NCBI GenBank assembly: GCA_920105625.2
Contig: OV050032.1
Coordinates: 127,703,829 to 127,767,828 of the forward strand
Source of the DNA: Clusia tigrina
Lineage: Eukaryota > Arthropoda > Insecta > Diptera > Clusiidae
Direction: 5' to 3'
DNA length: 64,000 bases
Below the pieces are notes generated by a model that did not search any database, had not been told where the DNA came from, and was given only the letters and a program-made list of their open reading frames with translations. Both the position numbers and the translations under genes were made by a program. The first letter of the stretch is position 1; every line of letters starts with the position of its first letter. This document shows, in pieces, positions 40,600 to 50,414 of the stretch.

Positions 40600-42837
40600 A
40601 TTACTAATATGTGTAGTCTGGATTTCCGAGTTCATTAGGTCGTTTGGTCGAGTTCTCCTTAAACGGCGCATGGTGGTTTCTTCTAGATGTAGCAACTCGT
40701 TGATTTCTTCGTTATTATGTCCATGCAGTGTATCGTAGTGTTTTGTGGATATCTTTTTTATTTCTTCGTCAATTCTTGTCATATTTAGTTTGCGGTGTAT
40801 ATCTTCATTTGTTGTGTACCAACCAGACTTTATGATAACTCTTAATATTCTAGATTGCTGTCTTTGAATTTTTTTTTTGTGTGACCGGTTTGTTGTTCCC
40901 TATACTTGGAATTCGTACGTCCAAATTGGCTTTATAGTACACTTGTATAACAGCAACTTGTTGTTAATTGTGAGCATAGATTGCTTACCCATTAACCAAT
41001 ATAGTTGCCTAGATTTTTATTTTATTTGTTTCGTTTTTTGTTTGATGTGGTAGTGCCAATTTAGCTTTGAGTCCATGTGTATACCAAGGTATTTAGTAGT
41101 AGACCCTATTTTTATATGTTTATTGTTTATTTTAATAGGTATTGGGTTAAATTTGGTTTTAATTGTAAAAATTATTTATACAGTCTTATCTTCATTAATT
41201 TTCAAGCACCATTTATCAAACCATTCCTTAACATTCTCTGTATATATCTGCAGATTTGCAGTCGCAGTATTTAGATTTTTGTCAGATGCTAAGAGGATTG
41301 TGTCGTCAGCAAAGGTAGCAATTGTGGTATTCAGTTCTTTTGGAACTGTTATATCTGAGGTAAATATGACATATAGCAGTGGTCCTAAAACACTCCCTTG
41401 AGGAACTCCAGCTGTTGTAAGATGAATAGACGAACACTCTTCATTATATTTGACGTAAAAGTAACGATCACTAAGATAACTTTCAATAATCAAATAGTAG
41501 TCAAGTGGCAGCATCGTCTTCAGTTTATGCAGCAGTCCTTTATGCCATACGTTGTCAAATGCTTTTGCAACGTCTAAGAATACAGCAAAGCAGTACCGCT
41601 TATATTCTATGTCTGTTTCAATTTTGTTCAAAATATTTATCTTCGTCATTTGATAGGACTTTTTCAAAGTATTAAGCCAATGCAGTTGCTTTTTCTTCAT
41701 TGGTAGCTGCCCATGAGTTGTCATCTTTCCGTAGGGGTGGCTGATACCTTATCTGTGTTTTTAATTTCTTTGTGCATATCCATAATGAGTAGTTCGTATC
41801 CTGGGTAGGCGTCAAGTTTTTTAGGTAATTTTCAACTTCTATATTTTGTCTTTTAGTTAATATTTTCTTGAGTTTTTTAAATTGTGTTTATCCTCAGGCG
41901 ATCTAGTTAGCTGCCACCTATTTCTCAGCTTTTTCTTCTCAATAATTTGCTTTCTTATGAAAATATCCGTTGTAGGTTTATTTCTTCTAAATTGATGCTG
42001 TTGTCTTGATTTGCTTCCTGCGTCTAGGACCACATCGTTGAAGTGAATAATGGCACGTTCAATGTCTAATTGTGCTTTCACTGTGATAGACATAGTTAGT
42101 TGATTTTCAATATGCTGTCTATACTCATTCCAGTTTGTTTTGTGGTTAAATATCTTAGCTATTGGTTCTATGGGTTTGATGTCAGTTGTGTAGTCAAGTA
42201 TTATCGGAGAGTGGTCTGAAGAAAGTTCAAAACAAGCTTTAGTTTTTAATTGGTTACACTTTATGTGTTTTGTTATGCTAAAGTCGATTAGATCTGGTAT
42301 CTTTTTCCTATCTGTGGGCCAGTATGTGGGTTCACCTGAGCTTAAAAATTTGCAGTTATTTTTGTTTATAGCATTAATCAGATTTCGTCCTTTTTTATTG
42401 GTTAGCCTAGATCCCCAGTCAGTGTGTTTTGCATTCAGATCTCCAGCTGCAATGAATCTTACGCCAAGCGTCTTTATGTAGTCATCATATTGATCCGTCG
42501 TTATTAGGTGTCTGGGGGGACAGTAATCTGAGGAGATGAGTATTGTCCCACTTGTATCTTCAATTTGCACCGTAGTGGATTGAATATGAGGTGTTGCATA
42601 TGGTTGCCGTTCAGTATGTTCTAATAGTAAATTAATTATGATAGCTGTTCCACCACTAGCTTTAGGATGATTTGTCACATAAATTTTATATCCAGGAAAT
42701 ACTAAATAGCTTTTGTTCGTAAAATGTGTTTCTGAAACTAAAGCTATATCAATTTTCTTGTCAGACAACTGACGATAATGTTTTGTTAGGCCATTTGCAT
42801 TCCAGGCTACAATTTTTAAACTATTATTTTCGTGCAT
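40600..42837 (-). pseudogene. Jockey ORF2: endonuclease and reverse transcriptase
   Basis: The frame 42837-41857 starts with ATG and M-H-E-N-N-S-L-K-I-V-A-W-N-A-N-G-L. The endonuclease follows: V-S-E-T-H-F (metal-binding E), A-A-G-D-L-N-A-K-H-T-D-W, and S-D-H-S-P-I-I-L (catalytic H). After a frame break around 41857-41724 the RT has F-L-D-V-A-K-A-F-D-N-V-W, A-G-V-P-Q-G-S-V-L-G-P-L-L and T-F-A-D-D-T-I, so motif A, B and the catalytic A-D-D are intact. After another break near 41176 the C-terminus (40782 on) ends with R-R-L-R-R-T-R-P-N-D-L, the usual Jockey end. No RNase H follows. Mostly intact catalytic motifs, but at least two frame breaks. Confidence 0.87.
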
Positions 42838-42980
42838 TTAAGCTTGTTAGTAACATTGTAATGATATTCATCATATTACTCAATTGAGTGATTAGGGATT
42901 TCACCAAGTCTTTAAGTTCATTAATATCACTACCGTTTGAATTTTTTGTATTTTCTTCAGTAATATTTGGATTTGACGAC
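42816..42980 (-). pseudogene. Jockey ORF1 C-terminal end
   Basis: The frame reads I-N-E-L-K-D-L-V-K-S-L-I, then S-N-M-M-N-I-I-T-M-L-L-T-S-L-N, the amphipathic coiled end typical of Jockey ORF1. It stops with TAA inside the first codons of ORF2 (ATG at 42837). On its other side lies the LTR of family A copy 4. Confidence 0.75.
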
Positions 42981-43211
42981 TGTTGTGAGTTAGAATCAAG
43001 TTTTTACTTTCAGTAGGTCAGTTAGCTTGACCAACTGACACCAAACAAAAATTGCGTAACTGGAACACCAGAAGAGTCAATACGTAGACTGTAATGTTTA
43101 CTCGTAAATAGTATATAAGAACTAGTATTTTAAGAATAAAGCTTCTTGTTCTTTTGAAACCAAAAGCAGCAAGAGGACGTTCCCGACAACAACCGAATAC
43201 GGTCCCCAACA
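42981..43211 (+). repeat. 5' LTR of family A copy 4 (shortened)
   Basis: TGTTGTGAG ... CCCCAACA, 231 bp against 441 bp for the 3' LTR. After the first 20 bp the sequence jumps to ttttactttcagtaggtca, so about 182 bp of U3 present in the 3' LTR (54391-54572) are missing. The last 90 bp also differ from the 3' LTR, while the final ggacgttcccgacaacaa is shared. Confidence 0.88.
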
Positions 43212-43214
43212 TTT

Positions 43215-43226
43215 TGGTGCATCCGG
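43215..43226 (+). other. Candidate primer binding site (degenerate)
   Basis: tggtgcatccgg starts 3 bases after the LTR end. The position is right and the TGG start fits a tRNA 3' end, but the sequence departs from TGGCGCAG of copies 1 and 2. It is either a drifted Ser-type site or a different primer. Confidence 0.45.
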
Positions 43227-44808
43227 TCTAAAGGACCTACAGGAGGAATCCCAGGGCAAGGAACCCTGAAGCAGTGAAGCATCCTGCAACGAATTCGAAG
43301 GACCCTAAGAAAAAAGATGTCATCAGACAAGATAATGGTGAGTAGAGTGTATAGGAGCGTAATTTAAGTAGATACTTCTGCGATCCTGAAGGCGCAGTAG
43401 CGCTGGTCAAAGAAGTCGCAACCTATAGACGCGGTTGCGCTGTTGCACGCAGCTTTGTATGGGCACCCATAAACCGTCAGTATGATCGGACCGTCTATGT
43501 ATGTCGTCTTAGCTGTTAGGATTTTTTTTGTAAGGGATTTGTGTTTGGTTGTTGATAGGGATATTTATATTGTTTATTAAATTGTTTTAATTGTTTCCAA
43601 ATTGATCTGAATATTTGACATTGTAAGCTTAGGGTATTAGGTGAAAATATTTCAAGAGGTGCAGACAACACGTCTTGTTGCATCAAAGTTTTTGTAGTTC
43701 TAAAACTACGGTTTGCAAAGGGAAAGAAAATGGTTATTTAATATTTTGCGCTGAAAAGCAAAACAGCTCAACAAAGCATTTTACTGAAATAGGGATGTGT
43801 CCGTTGTGCTATAAATATATTTTATGTTTGGAAATTTTATTTGATGGGGAGAAAAATATGGAGAATAATTTCGTGAAACCAATAAGATTGTCGAAATGGG
43901 TTCATAGAAAAACAGTAACGAAATTGTAAGTACGTATTATTGTAAATGCTCTGAATTTATCTTTAGTAGTTGTGAAATTAAATAAGTATAATTTTTATAC
44001 TTACGTAATTCAAGTAATTTTATTTTCTCCATGGCATTACGCTACAGTTTTCTTTATATGTGGAATACTGTTTGTTTCGTTATGTAATAAAACTTTAAAC
44101 TTGTTGGTATACTATTACTCGTTTTAGTAGATAAAATCATAAATTTTCGCGTCAAATGATAAGGTTCATGAAAAATAGTATAAGCGGGAGCAGGAAAACG
44201 ACATCGGGTTTAGTAAGAAAGTAATTGAAGTAAAGTGCGAGTTAGGTGTCTAGAAGTATGTGGCAAAGTTCAGTTGTAGTACTTTGTAGTTTATATTGGA
44301 TATAGTATTGCTACACTGATTATACCTGAAAGAGTTCCATGTTAAAACTCAATTTTTGTATGATTTTAAAGAAAACAAGTTTGGGAAGTGAACCTCGTAA
44401 CAATGCACGACAGCTGAAGGACATAACGTCGTTACTAAAGGACGGAAAGCATTTTGGCTCAAGGAAAAGAGGAGGAATACAGAAGCGGGAACGGAAGCGA
44501 TTGGCGTATCTAAGAGAGTTACTAAAGGAGCAAGAAACGGTGAAGGTCCCTATGCCGTGGGAGCAGGCAAATAAATTGTGGCAAGAGGTATGTCAATTAG
44601 AGGAGCAGCAATTCAGGAGACGTGGGATGCTATAAGAATAATATCGGTGTTATGGAATTAATTTGTTAGTTTCAGTAGTAATTAAAACAAGTATTTAATG
44701 ATTAATAAAGTTTAAATATAAAAAAAGGAAAACAACGTTGTAGCATTTATTATTTATGGAATTTGATTTTGGAATTCACGGCTTCATAGATAAGAATTTG
44801 TTCGGTCT
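43227..44808 (+). other. Leader of family A copy 4
   Basis: About 1.6 kb between the PBS and gag. The block 43390-43560 is conserved in copies 1 and 2. Two open stretches occur: 43675-43929 (84 codons, cysteine-containing, unmatched) and 44339-44635 (98 codons). The rest is AT-rich. Confidence 0.6.
44339..44635 (+). CDS. Leader ORF, basic helical, unknown
   Basis: 98 residues from ATG to stop: a K/R/E-rich sequence with G-S-R-K-R-G-G-I-Q-K-R-E-R-K-R and L-R-E-L-L-K-E-Q-E-T, predicted mainly helical by inspection. It has no family match that I recognise. It lies in the leader, 170 bp before the gag start. It could be a short accessory or a former N-terminal part of gag; the corresponding zone of copy 2 shows no clear counterpart. 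Confidence 0.3.
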   Translation: MLKLNFCMILKKTSLGSEPRNNARQLKDITSLLKDGKHFGSRKRGGIQKRERKRLAYLRELLKEQETVKVPMPWEQANKLWQEVCQLEEQQFRRRGML

Positions 44809-46821
44809 ATGGAAACGCCAAGAGAAGCTATAAGATTCCTGGAAGCTCACAAGCGGCAGAGCGAGGCAATCCATAAGAGAATCAGGAATTGTAGGAAGGA
44901 TAATAAGGCACGAAAGAATAGCGAGTATTACCATAACCGCACAGCGGAACTAGAAACCTTATTGAAGACATTTAATGATAACAACGAGGAGATGTTACCT
45001 TTTAAGGACTGTTGTGGTGACAAGGAGTACTTTGTCAAGGATTATTCGTTATATGTCAACGGTTTAACACGGGAGTGGTTGACCAAGTTCAGATTGGATC
45101 TGGAGGAGCTGGAAGCACAAGAAGAAAAACTAGTTCGCAGGAGGACAAGGCTCAAGACAAGTTAAGGTCCTTACAGACGGAGGTAAAATTATTTACGGAA
45201 AAGCTGTTTGAACAGTTGGAAGCGGCAACGAGCAACAGTGAAGCCCAGGTGCTCTGGAGATTAGCGATGGACGGTGAAAACTTGCCAGGCATTAGCGACT
45301 ATTCAGAGTCGAACGGAGGAGAATTTTTTTCTTCAAGGATACAGAAGAGTTGAAGACAAATACGGAATTTCTCGAGAATAAAACTAGAGAACTTTCTAGG
45401 CAACTCCGAGAAACCGAGAAAGCCGCATCGTATCTGGTGAGGGAAAATCTATAGTTTAAGAGAATCGGGGACCTGCTAAGCCAGCAAGATTAAGATCGGC
45501 TTCAACCTCTCAAATACATACGCAAACAGTACTAGCTTTGCCACCACAATTTCGCTGGCCGGAATATTTAACTCCGGAAGGCATAGGTCGTGTGGTAAAG
45601 CCGAGATTAGTATTAAGTGAAGAGAGGGAAGCGGCACTGTTGTTTGCGCATCTGAAATCGGTGTCGAACCTTTTTCGCCGAGAAGTCCGGTACAAAGTAA
45701 AAACAAGAAATATCTGCCGAAGGAATCAGAACCAGTAACTGTGCAGCAAAGCTCCAATACTGTGGACAGTGTTTCGCCTGCGCGAGCGAGCGTGCGAAGA
45801 CTAATTAGTTTGAGGCCGACATTGGTCAAGTACCTCTCAGATTCGGTAGAAGAGAATCTGGAAACCCCCAGAGAGATTAACGCTAACTTTTTATCAGAAA
45901 TTAAGCAATCACGTAGAAGTAAAATGGGCACTCTGGAAGATGCTCATGCGTTGGAGAAGTTGGTGCCCATGTTCTCAGGAGTCGAGTTGTATGATCTGAG
46001 AACTGAGATCTGGCGCTTCAAAGAAGGTTGTGAGCTAGCGCAACAGAGTCTTCCGGAAGCGGACGGGAAAAACTTAATAAAGTGTATTAGACAAAGAACC
46101 ACAGGTGATGCTTTTTTTTACTAGCGCATAGCTCAGTGAGCACCCTGGCAGAGTTATACGCACTTTTAGATCAGACATATTCAAAACAAAAGTCGTACGA
46201 CTGTCTTGTACGGGAAATACAGGAATCAACTCAAAAAAAAAGGGAGGAATTGAGAGAATGGGGACGAAGACTCCAGTCTCTGGGGAACGCTGCTGAGACA
46301 GAAACCAACAGGCAACTTCCAGGAAACGTTGCAGCATACAAGGCTCAAGTAGAACGAGCTATGATTTCTGTGCTTAATGCAGGTCTTATAAATAGGGACT
46401 AAGCTAATTATACTCTTAATCTCACGCACAGATAGTGGAAGCGGTCTCTTCCGCTGAAGCAGCAATACAACAACGAATGACAACAGGTGGAATCTGCTGG
46501 ACTAATGCGCCTGCAGAGGTAGGACCGGTACAGCAGCGGAACCCAAGTGGAGTCGGAAGATTGATGGGCCAAGTTCCGCAACAAAGAGATAAAGGATTCC
46601 TAGTCGAGAGATTCCAGCCGAGGAAACCCATTTGCTCATTCTGCCGTAAGCAAAGTCATACAAGGGATGAGTGCATTACACGCAAAAACACGCCCTACTA
46701 TATGGAGTGCCAAACAAATAGTCTTGAAGCAAATAGACAGTGCCAAAGAGCCATAGAATGGAATCAAAGTAGAAGGCAGCCAGGTACGAGTGTGACTGGT
46801 AATGTAGGAATTACAGTCTAG
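44809..46821 (+). pseudogene. gag: gypsy family A gag
   Basis: Starts METPREAIRFLEAHKRQSEA, followed by a charged coiled N-terminal region (to about 45350). The segment R-W-P-E-Y-L-T-P-E-G-I-G-R is at 45556, and the capsid-like part with V-P-M-F-S-G-V-E-L-Y-D-L-R-T-E is at 45960-46010. Further helices are at 46136-46402. One CCHC knuckle, I-C-S-F-C-R-K-Q-S-H-T-R-D-E-C, is at 46630-46675. Frame changes occur near 45160, 45350, 45480, 45740, 46120 and 46405. Gag would form the particle and bind RNA. Confidence 0.78.
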
Positions 46822-46975
46822 GAGAAGGAGCAGCAAGAGGATCTCCAACACCACGTACCGGGTAATGTAAGAACAATGGTTCAAGATACGGAGGAGCAAG
46901 AGCGTGATTGCGTGTTGATTTGAGTAACTGTGATGATTCTAGTACTTAGATTAAGTTTAAATAAGGTTAGAAAGT

Positions 46976-47603
46976 ATGGGCCAATCGCCACGTACGTGGT
47001 ACGAGTATGTATGTATAGTTAAGATATTCACGGTAGTTTTGAGGGAGTATAGGATCGTAAAGTATAACTGCGATACATGGCGGGAAAAATTTGAAGAGTT
47101 AAGTGGATACGCGTCCATGTTGGGAACAAAAGGACGTTGTTTCGTTATGAGCAGGATAGGTGATGCCGTCATCGAGATACCCTGCAAGGAAGCAGCTAGT
47201 GGAAAGCTAGTGCTTTTGGTAGATTCAGGGGCAGACACCAGCCTCGTAAAATCTAGTGTTTTACGGAAAGGGCTGGATATTAATCAAATGGATGTAAGAA
47301 CGCTAAATGGAGCGATTGGAGGTTGCATCAGGACACTGGAATCGCTCAGAATATGGCGCAGTGAAGTGTATGAGCTTTAGAGTGCATGCAGTGGAATTGG
47401 CTAGGGAACGTATCCCGGCCGATTTGATAATTGGCCCCGATTATCTTTGGGGCCGCACCATACTGGATGCGCTCGAGAAGCAGTTATCATTTTATGATGA
47501 TAATAAGAATAAAATCCTTACTCTTCCTTTAAAGTCATGGCAGGAAGGGACCGGGAATAGGGTTAAGAATTGTATGGAGGTAGTGAATCATCAGAAACCA
47601 TAG
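46976..47603 (+). pseudogene. pol: gypsy family A protease
   Basis: Frame 46976-47380 carries L-V-L-L-V-D-S-G-A-D-T-S-L-V at about 47210-47250, the D-S-G-A active site of the retroviral-type aspartic protease. A frame change near 47350 leads to frame 47307-47603, with P-A-D-L-I-I-G-P-D-Y-L-W-G, the I-I-G-x-D-x-L element at the end of the protease fold. The enzyme would cut the Gag-Pol polyprotein. Confidence 0.8.
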
Positions 47604-48668
47604 TAGTTACTATCCATGTAAATACGAAACTTAGGACTCTACTTTTGCCCAAGGAGCAGCTAGCGGAGGGCGTATATATGGGAGAGACCATAACGCACGT
47701 TGACAAGGGTAAGGTGTACGCTTGCGTACTCAACGCATCAGAAAAGGACTACCTGATGGATGAGGCTTTTAGGCCTAAGTTCACTAGTTACGATAATTAT
47801 AGATCGGTAAATCAGATTAAACAAGTTTATATAAGAAAAAGAATGGAGAGAGTGCTAGAATCACTGAAGTTAGACCCAAGCGTAAATTCAGAAGAGAAGC
47901 CATCAATAGAAGCCATTTGTACGTCATTCCATTACATATTTTTGCAGGAAGAAGACCAGCTGACGTATACATCAGAGGTAGAGCATGAAATACCTACTAG
48001 AATGGATCAACCACCAATTAACCAGAAACAATACAGATTGCCACAAGCTCACAAGGATGAGGTAAATAGGCAAGTAGAAGGAATGTTAAAGGATAATATA
48101 ATTTCACCGCGTATCTCGCCATGGAACTCACCAATAATGTTGGTACCAAAGAAGGGAAATGCTCAGGGTCAAAAGAAGTGGAGAATGGTCGTCGATTTTA
48201 GGAAATTGAACGACGCCACTATCAAGCAAGTGTTCCCGATTCCAAAGATAGAAGAAATTCTGGATCAATTAGGACAAATAGATACCTTTCTACCACCAAG
48301 TTCTGGTGGATACCCAAGATAAGCAGAAAACCGCGTTCAGCGCCGGTTTAGGGCATTATGAGTTTAACAGAATGCCGTTTGGATTAATAGGAGCACCGGC
48401 TACCTTCCAACGGCTAATGAACCATGTGCTAACAGGCTTGCAAGGGTTAGATTATTTTGTGTATCTGGATGATATTGTAATCTATGGAAAGAACTTGCAG
48501 CAGCATTCGCAACGCTTGTGCAAGGTGCTCCAGAAGTTACGAGAACATAATTTGAAATTGAGTACGGAGAAATGTCAATTTTTGCGAAGAGAGGTGGTTT
48601 ATTTAGGCCATCGTTGCTCAGAGGAGAGCTGCTTGACCCGCAGAAAGTGGAATGCGTTAAAAATTTAG
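47570..48668 (+). pseudogene. pol: gypsy family A reverse transcriptase
   Basis: Frame 47570-48322 contains the linker A-E-G-V-Y-M-G-E-T-I-T-H, P-T-R-M-D-Q-P-P-I-N-Q-K-Q-Y-R-L-P and W-N-S-P-I-M-L-V-P-K-K, then W-R-M-V-V-D-F-R-K-L-N (motif 2). The segment around 48280-48310, where the motif A D-L-x-S-G-(F/Y)-H-Q should be, is lost; the frame runs into a stop. Frame 48306-48668 continues with F-N-R-M-P-F-G-L-I-G-A-P-A-T-F-Q and F-V-Y-L-D-D-I-V-I-Y (active site at 48456-48485). So the Y-L-D-D box is intact but the first catalytic aspartate is gone. Confidence 0.82.
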
Positions 48669-48697
48669 CGATTCCGAGAAATAGAAAGTAAGGACTA

Positions 48698-49190
48698 GTG
48701 AACTATTACAGAAAGTTCGTAGAAGGACTAGCCGGAATTGCGTTGCCAGTGAATAAGTTGCTACGAAAAGAACCAAAGTTCGAATGGACAGAGAGCTGTC
48801 AGCAAGCACCGATTTTGGCGTACCCTGACTTTGAGCAAACGTTTTTGTTGACCACTGATGCTAGCAATGAAGCATTAGGGGCAGTATTGTCACAAGGGGA
48901 AGTCGGTAATGACCGACCAATAGCATTCGCAAGCAGGGCGCTTAGCGATACGGAGAAAAGATACTCCACAATCGAGAAGGAATTTCTAGCCATAGTGTGG
49001 GCTACGAAGAATTTTAGGGCATATCTGCTAGGACGCCCATTTAGGATATATACTGATCACCAGCCGTTGAGAGGCATAGCCAATTTGAAAGACCAAACGT
49101 CTAGGCTAGCAGGTTCAGACACAAATTGTCTGTGTCTGATTTTGAAATCATATACAAACCTGGGAAAAAGAATCTGAATGCGGACGCACT
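48698..49190 (+). pseudogene. pol: gypsy family A RNase H
   Basis: Open frame of 159 codons: Y-Y-R-K-F-V-E-G (thumb/connection), L-L-T-T-D-A-S-N-E-A-L-G-A-V-L-S-Q-G (first D), Y-S-T-I-E-K-E-F-L-A-I-V-W-A (E), and F-R-I-Y-T-D-H-Q-P-L-R-G (second D). The tail continues in another frame at 49126 as F-E-I-I-Y-K-P-G-K-K-N, L-N-A-D-A-L-S-R-V, the last D. All four RNase H acids are present. Confidence 0.83.
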
Positions 49191-49386
49191 CAGCAGAGTA
49201 CCGCAGGCACGAAAGGTATCAATAGTGCAAACGAGGGCCAAAGCATTGTCAGATAAGGAGGAGGCCGAGAGAATGCAAGAAAATAAAATTGATGCGACAA
49301 GAGATGTTAGCAATGCGGGTTTCGATGCTAATGAACAAACAGCCAGTAATGTGGAATAGCTGGAGGATAAAAAAGATATCCAGGCT

Positions 49387-50414
49387 GTGTTAAAGGGTTT
49401 CCATGATTCACCTCTAGGTAGACACCAGGGATTCTGGAAAACCCATGACAGAATTAAGCGAGTATACGGATGGAAAGGTATGCTCCGAGACATAAAAAAG
49501 TATATAAAAAGTTGTCCAAAATGTCAGGCCAACAAGAGTTCAAGGCTAACAAAGATGCCAATGGTGTTAACTGACACACCAAAACAGCCATTTGATAAAG
49601 TTCTTATGGATATTGTAGGCATTTTACCTGAGACAGTTTCGGGAAAAAAATACAATTTGACGTTCCAAGACGATTTCTCAAAATATATGGCGTGCGTGGC
49701 TATAACCGATGCTGAAGCAAGTACAGTGGCCAAGGCATTCTTTGACGAAATTATAGCACGGTACAACATACCTAAGGTCTTGATAACCGACAATGGTTCC
49801 AATTTTGTATCAAAACTATTCTCAGAAATGTTTAAAATGCTGGGAATCAAGAAATTGCATATAACACCATATCATCCACAGGCAAATGGCTAATTGGAAC
49901 GTAGTTATCGACCTCTGGCCGAGTACTTGCGCAGTTTTGCCAATGACGGCTCGAATTGGGATCAATGGTTGACCACTGCAATGGATGTAATCAATAATAC
50001 TGTGCATGTATCAACGAAGCAAACTCCGTTTAGGACGCTCTACGGGTTTGATTTCAACATGGCAGCGAATTGAAGCGCAAATGTGCGCCAGTGTACAATG
50101 CTGATGACCCCAATAAAGTGCAAAAATATCAGTTGCAGCTAGCGCACGAATTGGTTAGAGAAAACCAGGATTGTGCTAAACGAGTAGCCAGGAAAGCCTA
50201 CAACAAGGTACTAAACCCAGTGGTTTTTCATGTGGGTGACCAGGTACTAATGAAGAATCAGGCTAGAAGAAACAAATTCTCACCTGTTTGGATAAGTCCA
50301 TATGTAGTAGCAGAGATCCGCAGCCCAGTTACAACAGTCGTAACAATTAAGGGCAAGAATAAAAAGCTACATAATAATTTATTGAAATTGTTCCACATTA
50401 GACCATACAACTAA
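49387..50414 (+). pseudogene. pol: gypsy family A integrase
   Basis: Frame 49387-49893: HHCC zinc region (G-F-H-D-S-P-L-G-R-H-Q-G ... C-P-K-C), then the catalytic core with F-Q-D-D-F-S-K-Y (D) and I-T-D-N-G-S-N-F-V-S (D). It reaches A-N-G and a TAA at 49891-49893, just before L-E-R-S, which holds the third acid. Frame 50070-50414 is the C-terminal domain with H-V-G-D-Q-V-L-M-K-N and the conserved end H-N-N-L-L-K-L-F-H-I-R-P-Y. The single nonsense codon and one frame change break it. Confidence 0.83.

Noticed and set aside
45476..45931. 151-codon minus-strand ORF
   Set aside because: Antisense shadow of the family A gag segment around R-W-P-E-Y-L-T-P-E-G; no own motif.
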